A program made the position numbers and the translations under genes. This document shows, piece after piece, positions 1-9,544 of a stretch of 64,000 bases of DNA (its first letter is position 1; each line of letters begins with the position of its first letter). Location: contig JARFJB010000762.1 of NCBI GenBank assembly GCA_036346205.1, forward strand, positions 62,001-126,000. Direction: 5' to 3'. Under the pieces are notes generated by a model, which was not told the origin of the DNA, searched no databases, and saw only the letters and a list, made by a program, of their open reading frames with translations. Source of the stretch: Vesta saturnalis (lineage: Eukaryota > Arthropoda > Insecta > Coleoptera > Lampyridae).

Positions 1-104
1 AACATAAAGAAAAGCATGTAAAATCATTTACATTAAATTACAATTACTCTAAAACTTTTAAACCGTAAACATCTTCTTTAAATGTTAATTATGCATTCAC
101 TTCT

Positions 105-946
105 GTAACCTTTTAGGTACGTCGTCAACTGCTGCCTGCAACATGCGGGCGGTATGTTACCAATTACGTCTGCAATTGTTTGTTTGTTTGTTCAAGTGTG
201 TCAATATTTCGGGGTTTTGTTTTATAAACTTCCTCTTTTACCCATCCCCATAAAAATATTCCATTGAGATATCACTGGTAATATTTGGTTATCCAGCATG
301 TTCAGATATCGTTCAGCGTTCATTGTGGTTCTTAGGCTAAAGGATACAACAATTCTCGCGGAGGTTAAACCTCACAACACTATCACTTTAGCGCGCCCGT
401 GAGCATTTTCAACATATTTATGTAGATAATCCAACGCCCAGTAATGACAATTATGCCTATTCACAAACCCCCCAACATGAGAGACAGCCCAAATGATATT
501 GTTAAACAGTTTCGGCTATTCTTCCTGCCAAGACAACATTATCTCAGTAAATTCATTCGTCTATCACAGTCTTCTTGGATAATTTCTTGAACATAATGAG
601 GTTTCCAGGATTTAAGAGACAGATCTTTTTTCAAAATTGTTTCAACTGCATAATGTGTTGGACCATTTTCTCTGACAGCGGCACGCACATATTTCGATGA
701 ACTTCTGGTAAACATTTAATTGATCACTGCAATGTTTTCTGGAGTCCGGAATGTTGAATGACGTCTAGATCTGTGAATGTCCTTAACAGAACCAGTTGTC
801 ATCAATTTATGGTGCCAATTTTTAATTGTCTTGGGATCAAGTGTCGCATAAATACCACGCTCCTTTCTCCACCAAAGTTGTAGCAAGACCACTGAGTTCC
901 ACACCTCAAACTTGGCGGCTATTCGAGCTCTGTCTTCCACACTCAA
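105..946 (-). pseudogene. Decayed DUF4817-type (IS630/Tc1-mariner) transposase
   Basis: Relic of a DDE transposase with the insect DUF4817-type helix-turn-helix leader. The first 76 codons are open (946 to 716) and show VEDRARIAAKFEVW, DPKTIKNW, TGSVKDI and FRTPEN, the usual link between the DNA-binding and catalytic parts. After a frameshift come VRAAVRENGPTHYAVETI (about 700-645), LKSWKPHYVQEI, VGGFVNRHNCHYWAL (about 490-430) and MNAERYLNML (about 325-295), in the order expected for this family. Several stops separate them and the catalytic acids cannot be placed. The family is usually about 330-350 residues, so this covers most of the length. Clear terminal repeats were not found. Confidence 0.75.
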
Positions 947-999
947 AACCGGTTTGTTATTTTCTTCAAGGAATAACGATGCCCAAAGTGATTTACTTT

Positions 1000-1427
1000 A
1001 ATTATAATCAAGTTGAAAATAATGTGTTCTTTTGTATTTAATAATTTGTCAAACAATTAGTCAGTTTTCTGCAGTCATCTTATTAGTTATTTTATTTTAA
1101 TGTTATTTTGTTGATAAGTTTTTTGATTAAATGTATTTACTTTTAAAATCTAATGTTTTACTCTGGTTATACGTTATTCAAGTAGGTAACATCGTTAGGT
1201 AGGTACTCTAACCACATCGTTTGCATACATTTGAAAAGACGGTAGACAAATAAAAACCTTCACCTTTTCAAGAATATACAGGTTATTTTTCACTAATGTT
1301 CTAGAAACCAAATAGTGTACTGAATTATTTAGCCGTTGTTTCGAAATTATCTTTGAGTTGATACCCGACAAACCGTATATCAGCAGAAAGCTTACTTAAA
1401 GTACTAGCGAACTGCAGTATAATATAC
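1000..1427. other. No recognisable feature
   Basis: AT-rich sequence with only short open frames. It may contain the 5' part of the transposon whose transposase lies at 105-946, but no inverted repeat was found. Confidence 0.4.
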
Positions 1428-1905
1428 AGGGTGATCCATTAAAAAAATCAAATAATTTTACTTTTGCTTTGCTTCACCCTGTATGAAGAAACTTTTCCGT
1501 GTGAACAAAAACCATGAGGATGTAAGCAATATAATGCTGTACCTTTTATTTGAAAAAAAATTCAAAAATGTGTTACATAGCCCACTAGATGGCGACAAAC
1601 TGAGTACGATTTTCTCACATTATTGCTCATAACTTTTGAAATACCCAGTATAACGTAAACAAACCCTATATTTTTAGGAAACCTTTGTGAGCCTTTTTGA
1701 TATTTTTTAATCAGATATAGGGTGTGCCATTTAAAAAACGTAAGTTTATGTTGCCACAAAGTTCTGGATCACCCTTTATAAATAAAAATATTTTTAGAAT
1801 ATGCATCTTACTACCCTAAATCTATTACCAGAATTTAACGGTTATATCTGTTATAGTTTCTCAGAAATCTTCCACCCCCAGAGCTTTGGACCACCCTGTA
1901 TATGC
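1428..1905. repeat. Cluster of CAGGGTG-type transposon termini
   Basis: Four copies of a TA-flanked CAGGGTG/CACCCTG terminus lie in 480 bp: TACAGGGTGATCCATTAAAA at about 1429, CACCCTGTAT near 1477, GGATCACCCTTTATAA near 1765 and GGACCACCCTGTATA near 1889. The same end sequence, followed by 'CCATT(T)AAAAAA', occurs on the long-TIR elements elsewhere in the window. There is no coding capacity between them. The simplest reading is several short non-autonomous copies, or deletion relics, of mariner-like elements that landed near each other. Which ends belong together is uncertain. Confidence 0.5.
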
Positions 1906-2589
1906 TTGTGTGTGTGAGGTGTGTACTCGATGTTTAGTTTAATAAACTAGATACAAATGTAAATTGTTTCTCATAAATAGTACTTGTTGCAATGTATAAC
2001 TTGTATAAAATTTTCATCCGAGTCAACTTAAAACAAATAAAATTGTTCGGTTGAAGGCCATAGTTTAAACTCTCATCGGAAACAAATAAAAATACCTACT
2101 GTAAATTAAGAGCTCTTTTCTTCATCAACAGATGGTAAGGGAATCCAGAGATAATACCCACAGCTCGTTTATTTTTATTAATTAATAAAAATACAAAAAG
2201 CCTCAAAATTGGAATTTTATATCATATGTAAACTTACTAAATAACACAACAGTTGTGTTTATTTTATTCAATAGAACAAAATAATATCTGCTGATTAACT
2301 TCAGAATGTAAATGATGTTGTACTTAAACTTTACGCAAAGCTTCATGATAGTAAACTAATCCTTAATCGACAACCCTAACTTTACGTAGAATTATTTCAA
2401 AATGAAAGTTGAAATTAAAACCGAATAAGTTCTATGGCATAACTAAAATGTATTACCTACGTCAGCAATATAATAATGAGGTTAGGTCGTGCTCTACTGT
2501 TTTTTATATTATGAGACACTAGATACTTGAAGTCATGAGTCTTATTTTTATGAAAATGTATTAAACTTTCCTAAACGACATTAAAGGAA
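1906..2589. other. No recognisable feature
   Basis: AT-rich noncoding sequence. No repeat partner in the window and no open frame with familiar motifs. Confidence 0.4.
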
Positions 2590-2850
2590 ACTTTCATCCA
2601 GGTAGCCTGGGATGAAATGCATCAGGAGGATATAGACCATCTTATAGAAAGCAAGCCTCGGAGAGTGAACGCCTGCATTGCTGTGCGTGGCGATGCTACA
2701 CACTATTAACATTTTCTTGTTCACTGTTAATATTTTGCCTTCAAAATTTCATCATCTTATACATGTTAATAAAGCATTATTTTGCCATATTTTCAAGATC
2801 ATAGCATTATTATTTCTAAGTGGTGCATTTCATTTGAAACGTAGTGTAAT
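2590..2850 (+). pseudogene. 3' end of a Tc1-like transposase plus its terminal repeat
   Basis: In the plus frame the reading VAWDEMHQEDIDHLIESKPR followed by RVNACIAVRGDATHY (about 2605-2709) is the standard end of a Tc1 transposase ('LI.S.PRR..A.I...GG.T.Y'). It is followed by about 140 bp ending in a terminal repeat that reads outward as ...AAACGTAGTGTA at 2850. The same 75-bp repeat occurs at 3985-4068 in the same orientation. The fragment faces the opposite way to the larger Tc1 fragment at 2985-3823, so this end has probably been inverted, or two copies lie side by side. Confidence 0.75.
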
Positions 2851-2984
2851 TTAAAGAAGCATGGGCGAAGCAAAGTTTTGCATAATTATACATCACATGG
2901 TATTTTTCTGGTTTGGATATAAATGTTAAATGCACAAAATGTAAGTACATATCCTTTTTTGTGCAAATTACGTTTAATGTCGTA

Positions 2985-3823
2985 ATTCACCCAAGTTGTT
3001 TGGGGGCCTTGGTAGTTGCCTCAGTCTTCGCCCATCATGTCCCATACATGTTCAATAGGCGAAAGATCAGAAACCTTCTAGTAACATGTGCGGTATGTGG
3101 TCTAGCATTATCTTGTTGCAAAATACCATTTGGCAACGTCTGCATTAACGGCACTACCACTGGCTCCAAAACATTATCAATGTAACGCTGAGCACTTAAT
3201 GTGCCTAGAATGAACACACGAGGAGATCTTCCACCAATACGTATGGCGCCCCAAACCATGACTCCAGGTGTTGTCTGTGGGTCGTCTTTCAAAAAACTCT
3301 AAATTTCTACGTTCTCCTCGAAACCCCCGCACCTTCTGACGACCATCGTTTCGCCACAAACAAAAATCCGATTCGTCGCTGAGACGATGTTATTCCATTG
3401 AAGGCCCCAGTCCCGCCGCTCTTGACACCATGCCAATCCAGCAGCCTTATGCTCTTGAGTTGACTGGGGTCGTCGGTACGGACGATACGAATGTAAGCCA
3501 AAGACTTAATTCTCCTGTAGATTGACATTGATAGGTGACGACCAGTTCACCGCAACAGACCTTGTTGACTGAAACCGATCTCTTGTGGCCATTCGCCTAA
3601 GAAGTCGTTCTTCACGACCATTGGTGCTGCGTGGTGGTCTTCCACTGGGACGAGGTCGTTGAATGCCTTCTTCAGACCAAATACGGGCCACCGTCGTGTG
3701 ATCTCGATTAAGTCTTCTGCCGATTTCTCGAAATGACAAACCTGCTTTTTTCATGCCGATAATTCTACCCCTGTCAAAATCTGAAACTTGGGCAAAGTTT
3801 CGTCGTTGTCTGACTGGGGGCAT
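2985..3823 (-). pseudogene. Tc1-like transposase, frameshifted
   Basis: Minus-strand Tc1 transposase. The start at 3823 opens with VRQRRNFAQVSDFDRGRIIG, the paired-like helix-turn-helix with FREIGRRLNRDHTTVARIW, and the GRPPRSTNGREERLLRRMA linker. At about 3510 the frame shifts; the middle is read in a second frame, and the catalytic domain resumes at 3292 with GVMVWGAI, LSAQRYIDNVL and LQQDNARPHTAHVTRRF, which carries the second catalytic aspartate. It decays into stops after the region that should contain the third acid. The C-terminus is missing from this strand; a matching C-terminus lies inverted at 2590-2709. Not functional. Confidence 0.85.
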
Positions 3824-4068
3824 TTTTTCAGAATAAATGTATCAGTTAAACAACAAAAAATTGACACAAAGCGACTAGATTTCTTAAAATGTATAAATAA
3901 AAATTGTTGATAGTTGATGTTAACAGTGGTGCAAAGTACATAATGACTTGTTCTTTTTCAGTGAAGCTTCCGTCGTTTTCTATATGATACTGAAACATTA
4001 TTTTGCCAAAATTTCAAAATCATAGCATTATTATTTCTAAGTGGTGCATTTCATTTGAAACGTAGTGT

Positions 4069-4389
4069 ATATCTATCATAAGTATGGTTGGTTCTTCAGC
4101 TTTACGAAAATTTCTTAACGCACGGGAGTAATTTCCTTATTATACTAACGCAATACAAACGTAAATGAAGCTCTATCATCACGTCATGCACAAAACAAAA
4201 AATGGATTTAGCTAAACATATGATAAAAATATACACTGCTATCCAAAATGAGATATAATACTGACAAGAAGGTATCAATATATGCACTAAAATTTAATTA
4301 TTGAAAGAAAAAATCATACGCAAAAATATACCCACAATAATGTAAATAAATTTACAAATAACCACATAAATTCACAATGTTAATACAAA
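4069..4389. other. No recognisable feature
   Basis: AT-rich noncoding stretch; the small minus-strand open frame here has no familiar motif. Confidence 0.4.
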
Positions 4390-5010
4390 TAACGATATCT
4401 AAAATTTGACACGTTACAATATACGGAGGATACGGAAATGTGGATCCCGACATGCTACACCGTTATCGGGCGTCGAACGAATGGGTGATCGGATCGCGAC
4501 GAAATTTGACGCTCATGGGTATCCAGCGGCTCGCGTCCTGACGCCCCTGTGGTGACTTGCCCGATTTTCGCAAAACTCGGCACGAATTCAGGGGGAGTGA
4601 GGGAATCCAAAGTTCGTTTTTTCGGCGGTGACGGTAATATCGCTATGCTAGGGCAGGCAAACTTCCGAGACGGCTCGATCTGGACTAAATTTGGCGTGCG
4701 GGAAAGAAATAATGCGTGGACCACGGAACCAGTATACAATACAATATACCAGAAGGTTGGCGGGAGGAATCAGCACTAGGTCAAATATGGATTTTCTCCT
4801 GAAACATGAAAAATACGCGCGTTCGAAATTTAAGGTGGAGCTCACCACGGCGTCTGTTTGAGCGATATCGCCCGAACGCAACGTTCAATTTGGAGGATCT
4901 AGATATCTTTCGATTTATCTCCATTTCCCGGAATTGTAAGAAATGGGAAAGGACGGGGAAGCGGTGGAGTTTGAAAGTCCAGATGCTTTTCTATAACCGG
5001 CATTACCTGT
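4390..5010. other. CpG- and GC-rich island of unknown origin
   Basis: About 550 bp with many CG dinucleotides, in sharp contrast to the AT-rich surroundings. It opens overlapping frames on both strands (for example 4549-4779 on plus and 4455-4739 on minus), a common by-product of GC-rich sequence; none shows a recognised motif. The right side runs into an AT-rich stretch with TATTCGGTGTGAATATA near 5058, reminiscent of the polyadenylation region of some LTRs. A solo LTR, a fragment of a young retroelement or a CpG-island promoter are all possible. No second copy occurs in the window. Confidence 0.3.
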
Positions 5011-5595
5011 CTTAACATTTGAAATCCATTTATTTTTTTGTACTGTATTATTTTGTATTCGGTGTGAATATATTTAGAAAAATCCAAAAATGTAAATGTA
5101 ATATAATTATGCAATGCAATGGAGTAATGTATGAATTTTAGGAAATGCTCCTACGTTAGGGGGCACCGAGGGTCTAAATAACCTATATTTTATGGGTTTT
5201 AGATTCTTTATAATCAAGATTTATCAATTTTACTGAATTCTTTGATTCTTGCTAGCTTACGAACCACTCTGTATCATCTCTGTATATTCACTACATATAT
5301 TCTTCGTCTAATATAATAATAAAAAGCGGAATGAAGGCCCGAGCATAAAAAACTAACCAATGTAGTTTGTTTCATAACAACACGATGTATATCATAATTT
5401 GGAAATTTAATTGTATATTTGAAAAAAGCAGAACAAATGAAGTTGCCTTAAATGTCTTGTTTTTTCTAATTAATAAATTTTATAGTCGTAATCAATATAA
5501 TTATTATTATGTTTTGTTATGAACGAATAAGTTCAAAAGTAAGTATGTAATTAAAAATTATTATTAATTTTATTAAATACATAAATAAAAAGTTT

Positions 5596-5655
5596 ACCTC
5601 GAGTAGGATTTGAACCTACGACCTGTACTTTGCTAGAGTACCGCTCTATTCAGAT
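5596..5655 (-). pseudogene. tRNA-like head, D-arm deleted, anticodon loop AGC
   Basis: On the minus strand the anticodon arm GTACT-CTAGCAA-AGTAC has five perfect pairs and an AGC anticodon, and the T-arm GTAGG-TTCAAAT-CCTAC has five perfect pairs. The 3' acceptor strand is TCGAGGT. The D-arm is reduced to GAATAGAGCG, so the whole is only 60 nt. The B-box GGTTCAAATCC is intact and the A-box is damaged. It belongs to a repeat family, so a tRNA pseudogene or SINE head is more likely than a working tRNA. Confidence 0.65.
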
Positions 5656-5713
5656 ACAAGCCCCAATCAGTTCTATATACATAAAGACAAAATTTACATC
5701 GACTGGGGCTTGT

Positions 5714-5786
5714 ATCTCGTTAAGTCAGTTGGTTAGCGCGGTACTCTAGCACAGTACGGGTCGTCGGTTCAAATTCTACTCGAGGT
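5714..5786 (+). pseudogene. tRNA-like head, 73 nt, anticodon loop AGC
   Basis: The segment has exactly tRNA length: acceptor ATCTCGT against TCGAGGT (six of seven pairs, one of them G-T), an A-box region AAGTCAGTTGGTTAGCG, an anticodon arm GTACT-CTAGCAC-AGTAC with five perfect pairs and anticodon AGC, and a T-arm GTCGG-TTCAAAT-TCTAC with one mismatch and one wobble. D-stem pairing is weak. Both internal Pol III promoter boxes are recognisable. The surroundings are repeated elsewhere in the window, so I call it the head of a tRNA-derived repeat and not a functional tRNA-Ala gene. Confidence 0.65.
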
Positions 5787-5870
5787 AAACTTTTTATTTA
5801 TGTATTTAATAAAAGTAATAATAATTTTTAATTAAATATAATTATTAATCTACTTTCTTAATTTATGGAC

Positions 5871-6243
5871 CATAATCTTAATGCAAAACGTATTTCGGAA
5901 GAAACGACTTAAATGACTTACTTTTAAACACCTTGTATGTGTAACCTAATTATGATAACTCTTGCTAAATATGTTACATTTTTAGGAAATAATCAAAAAA
6001 GAAAATGTTTGCATCTCGAAAAAGTGCGAATGTAGTTTTAGAAACTTAAACGCCGCAATAATTCTATAAAATACAATGTATTATGTGTCAAAAAGAGAAG
6101 AGCTAGAAACCAAAAATGTACAAAACTTCAAAAAACAGTCCTAAAAAAATTGAACATTGAATAACTATTTATGATAATTCGTCATTTTATTCAAAACGTT
6201 TCCGAGTTCAATTAGTAAGATTTCGAATTGATCTTCTGATCAG
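5871..6243. other. No recognisable feature
   Basis: AT-rich noncoding DNA. The last eight bases (6236-6243, CTGATCAG) are the left target-site duplication of the hAT element that follows. Confidence 0.4.
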
Positions 6244-7031
6244 CAGGGTTGGCAAAAAACAGATTTTTTTTTAAGAAACAATACAGTTTTTTTAACGTAA
6301 TACATGTTTTTTATGTTTAAAACAATTTTTTATTTAATTTATTATTAAAAAAACAAGTATAATTTCACTAGTACCTTATCATCGTTTGCAGTAAGCAGTA
6401 ACCAATATTTAATGCTTTTGACAATGTAATCAAATCATTAATACTAACCATTTGTATTATCCTTGTGTATAAACAAGGGTACTATATTTCGGGTCTCGCA
6501 ATTCCAATGCCAAGCTTTGTTTTCTCATTTTATACTTTAATTGTTATTCGTCAGGTGCAGTTTAGTGTCTCATTCTGTCTCAAGCAGTAACACGGGTGTT
6601 AGTAATATGTCTAAAATGAGGCATGAGTTGTCACAAGTTGAAGAGATCGGAGTGCCCGATATTATTAGCTACGGTTGTTCCTCGCATGTTCTCAATTTAC
6701 TAGCTAAAGACTTAGATAACATACCAGGTCTAAAAGAAGAAATTAAGACGATCATGAAATATTTTAGGAATCATAATTTTCCAGCCGAAAAGCACAAAGA
6801 AGCCGGAGGATCTGCATTAGTTCTACCTCAAATTGTGCGTTGGAACACTTTGGTCGATTGTTTAGAATCTTATTTAAAAAATTCTTTGCAAAGTAAGTTC
6901 TGAAAATAGAGTCTCAATTGATACAGAGATTGCTGGTAAAATTCATGATCGTACTTTAAAAATAAAGTTGGATTGAGTTGTCGTTTAAAACACTCGATTT
7001 TAATCACTTGATTTGAAACATTCCAACTCTG
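6244..7031 (+). mobile_element. hAT element, 788-bp deletion derivative
   Basis: The element starts CAGGGTTGG at 6244 and ends CCAACTCTG at 7031, giving imperfect terminal repeats (CAGGGTTGG / CAGAGTTGG) of the hAT type. It is flanked by identical 8-bp direct repeats CTGATCAG at 6236-6243 and 7032-7039. These fit the hAT target consensus nTnnnnAn. The interior carries part of a hAT transposase in the plus direction (6600-6976). Autonomous hAT elements are 2.5-5 kb, so this copy has lost most of its interior. The perfect target duplication argues for fairly recent insertion or low local mutation. Confidence 0.9.
6541..6976 (+). pseudogene. hAT transposase fragment (DUF659/hAT catalytic core region)
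   Basis: The frame open to 6903 contains NMSKMRHELSQV, YGCSSHVLNLLAKDLDNI, IMKYFRNHNFPAEKHKEAGG, LVLPQIVRWNTLVDCLESYL. These are typical of the middle of insect hAT transposases ('CS.H.LNLL.KD', 'YFR.H..P', 'RWN....CL'). After a stop at 6901 the next block, SENRVSIDTEIAGKIHDRTL, continues in the +1 frame (about 6899-6976). The N-terminal BED finger, the first catalytic acid and the C-terminal dimerisation part are missing. Not functional. The start codon at 6541 is not meaningful, because the fragment begins inside the protein. Confidence 0.85.
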
Positions 7032-7102
7032 CTGATCAGAGCTGGTTCATTTTTTACATTTTCAGATTGTGGTCTACGAACTTAGAAAATAATAAGATGC
7101 TT

Positions 7103-8025
7103 AATTATTTTTATTGATTACAACTCCAAAATGTACTAGGAAAACAATGTTTTCTTTAAATTTTACATCCCTTATTCTACAGATATTTAGACTTGACTTA
7201 AATTAATAGGCTGCATAATTGTATGCCGAAATATCGAAGACGTTTAAGATAATTTCTGCTCTTTTCAAATATCCAAGGTAATTTTCAAAATTCTGATATA
7301 CCAAGGTGTTTTGAAGTGAACCATGTTTGTTAACTTTTTTTTAGTCCAGGTCTGGATTCCAATTTTGGACGAAAATTCATGTATTAAATATGAAAAAAGA
7401 CACAGACAAGTAAGTTTTGAGAAATTAAAAAATTGGATAAATCAATCTCCGCCATGGTTATTTAAAAATAATCGAAACCCATTTAATACCGGTGTCTCCT
7501 ATCTAACCCTAATATTTGTGCCTTTTTTTTAATGTCCAATTTATTCATTTAAATGAATTATTTTTATTGATTACAACTCCAAAATGTATTAATTTTGGAA
7601 AACAACGTTTTCTTTAAATTTTACATCCCTTATTCTACAAATATTTAGACTTGACTTAAATTAATAGGCTACATAATTGTATGCCGGAATATCGAAGACG
7701 TTTAAGATAATTTAATTTTTCGGCTCTTTTCAAATATCCAAAGTAAAATTTTCAAAATTCTGATATACCAAGGTGTTTTGAAGTGAATCATGTTTGTTAA
7801 CTTTTTTTTAGTCCGGGCCTGGATTCCAATTTTGGACGAAAATTCATGTATTAAATATGAAAAAAAGATACAGACAAGTAAGTTTTGAGAAATTAAAAAA
7901 ATTGGATAAATCAATCTGCACCATGGTTATTTAAAAATAATTTAAACCCATTTAATACCGGTGTCTCCTATCTAACCCTAATATTTGTGCCTTTTTTTTA
8001 AATGCCCAATTTATTCATTTAAATG
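7103..8025. repeat. Tandem duplication of a 453-bp unit
   Basis: Unit 1 (7103-7555) and unit 2 (7556-8025) are head-to-tail copies with few substitutions and several short indels. Both start ATTTTTATTGATTACAACTC and end in TTATTCATTTAAATGAA. Each unit holds an exon-like block: a polypyrimidine tract and AG (7344, 7811), a short open stretch reading VWIPILDENSCIKYEKRHRQ in copy 1, and a consensus donor GTAAGT (7410, 7878). The two blocks are 65 and 66 nt long, so they cannot serve as interchangeable exons in one frame. Origin of the unit is unknown. Confidence 0.8.
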
Positions 8026-8979
8026 AAACGTGCGAATCTTTAAGAAAATCAGATATATTATCTAAACATCCAAGTGCTTAAGGTGACATTATCTTAAGTA
8101 AAGTACTTATTCTTATCGTGGTCAAATATTATTATGTAAACATTTGATGTGCTAAAGGAATTATTGTGTACTTTTTAGGAGTATAGTGTTAAAACGTTTC
8201 CCATAATGTTTAATTACTAAAATGGTTAACACACGGTAGTAACTTGTTTCGACATAATTGTCATCTTCAGACCTTAAACTATTAAACAAATTGTATGGAA
8301 AACTAGTAAATAATTACAATATGCATAAAGTATTATTAAATGGATAAAAAACAAAACAAAAGTTGAAATGATATTAAATCACAAAAGCGAAAAGTTAAGC
8401 AAAATCTAAATACGTGGTGAGATACGTATCAGATGAAACGTTTAAACCATCTTTTACCTAAAGTTCCATTGAAGGTAAGTTTAAGCGTAAGTTTCGTTAA
8501 TTTGCGTTCGTTTAAACTCCTAATTACTACTCCCCTATTTGGAGATTTTACTATGCAGGACAATATAAATATGTACTGTTTATTTACATTTATGAATGTG
8601 AATTAACGGTTCTTTGTATTTGTTTGAATTAATATCTTTTGCCTGGTAGTTAAACATGACAATGTGTAATTACTATGAGTAGAAGGTGAGTACTAAAATA
8701 TTTAATGAGATCGAAATGTACATATGCCAATATTGGTAGTATGGCATTTGAGTTCAGTATATTCTTGAACACAATTGTAACTTATATAGGTAGTAGGTAT
8801 TACTGATCACATATGGTTTTTTTTCAATAAAAACAATAGAGCAACGTGTAAATGTAAAAACATCAGCTTTTGCCGAACTAGATCAAGTTTGATTAATAAA
8901 ACGGCGCAAAATATATTTTAACAAAATTTTAATGGTCTAAACGTATTTTATTTAATTATAAAATAATTTATTGTTTCAG
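8026..8979. other. Intron-like DNA upstream of a host exon
   Basis: No repeat partner in the window and no familiar coding motif. A short phrase near 8248, GTTTCGACATAATTGTCATC, followed by TTCAGACC, resembles motifs in retroelement 3' regions, but this is not enough to name one. The last bases before 8980 form a good 3' splice site (TTTATTGTTTCAG). Confidence 0.4.
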
Positions 8980-9151
8980 TTGCATCTAAAAAGAAATTTT
9001 GGAATCCTCGAAAGTGGTTTAAACGAAAATCGAATAAAGCATCTGAAGAAAGTATACCTATTACTGAAAATTCGGATTTAATCGTAAATGAAACACTACG
9101 GAGCAGGTCTACAAGTGAAATTTCGGAAACGGATGATGCGCCTAAAAGAAG
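8980..9151 (+). CDS. Internal exon of a host gene, CRACD/DUF4592-like (tentative)
   Basis: A 172-nt exon bounded by TTTATTGTTTCAG and a GTAATT donor at 9152. It begins with two nucleotides of a split codon and ends with AG, the first two of the next. The open frame reads SKKKFWNPRKWFKRKSNK, a strongly basic stretch with aromatic residues, then acidic and serine-rich sequence ending in SRSTSEISETDDAPKR. The next exon in phase is at 30954-31110. The order 'basic FK.WFKRK, then SHDSIF' resembles the N-terminus of vertebrate CRACD/CRACDL actin-capping regulators (DUF4592). That assignment is inference from a short motif. The upstream exon was not found; it must end one nucleotide into a codon. 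This is one of very few segments in the window that look under coding constraint. Confidence 0.6.
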
Positions 9152-9544
9152 GTAATTTTTTTTTCTGTACTTGGAGATTTGGATACGCAATTCATCTATA
9201 GTTGCAATTAAAAATGTTTTCAAACTTTAAATACTTTATTCTACTAACTGTATATCGTTAACTTTAATAGCTTAAATGAAGTCTACATAATATATTTTAC
9301 CGCATTTTATATTCTGACTATTAGCGTAAATTTATAGTCTGTTTTTGCAAAGTTTTGTTCGAAAAGTACAAGTTGTGCTTAAAATTATGCTGGAACAATA
9401 ATTATAAGGCTTTATTATTACAGTCAGAAAAGAACGTTTCAGGCAAAAGTTGTAGACAATGCATGTAAACAGTGTGTGTTTCTTAAATAATTGTGGTCTT
9501 GAAAATGCGAAGTTTAGCCTAAAGGCACTGAGGAACACTAGAGA
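9152..9544. other. Start of the 21.8-kb intron
   Basis: Donor GTAATT at 9152, then AT-rich intronic DNA without recognised features up to the LINE relic. Confidence 0.5.

Larger units (their letters stand above)
2590..4068 (-). mobile_element. Rearranged Tc1-family element
   Basis: The right border is a terminal repeat beginning at 4068 (minus strand TACACTACGTTTCAAATG). The left part holds the C-terminus and the other terminal repeat, but both are flipped, so that the repeats at 2776-2850 and 3985-4068 are direct rather than inverted. Re-inverting roughly 2590-2850 would restore a standard order of TIR, transposase, TIR. The alternative is a truncated plus-strand copy beside a truncated minus-strand copy. 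The 2851-2985 stretch between them has no recognised content. Confidence 0.6.
5468..5870. repeat. Head-to-head pair of tRNA-derived repeat units (SINE-A)
   Basis: Two copies of one repeat lie in inverted orientation. Each has a tRNA-like head (5596-5655 minus, 5714-5786 plus) followed by the tail ACTTTTTATTTATGTATT, TAATAAAAnTAATAATAATT and TTTTAATTA. The copies share a single spacer, ATACATAAAGACAAAATTTA, near 5678. The pair can fold into a hairpin of about 190 bp per arm. The same unit occurs three times head to tail at 38165-38875, so this is a family and not a chance palindrome. The left tail runs on through TTGAACTTATTCGTTCATAA, also found in the distant copies. Confidence 0.8.

Noticed and set aside
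4455..4779. Protein genes in the CpG-rich island
   Set aside because: Overlapping frames on both strands, no motif and no splice context; likely composition effect.
5714..5786. Functional tRNA-Ala gene
   Set aside because: Weak D-stem, mismatches in acceptor and T-stem, and repeated context with related degenerate copies; called a tRNA-derived repeat instead.
7345..7877. Mutually exclusive exon pair of the host gene
   Set aside because: Lengths 65 and 66 nt and neither end phase fits the exon at 8980 without a stop.
8424..8465. ATG-led short exon ending in GTAAGT upstream of the host exon
   Set aside because: It ends in phase 0, whereas the exon at 8980 needs one preceding base; joining them gives an early stop.
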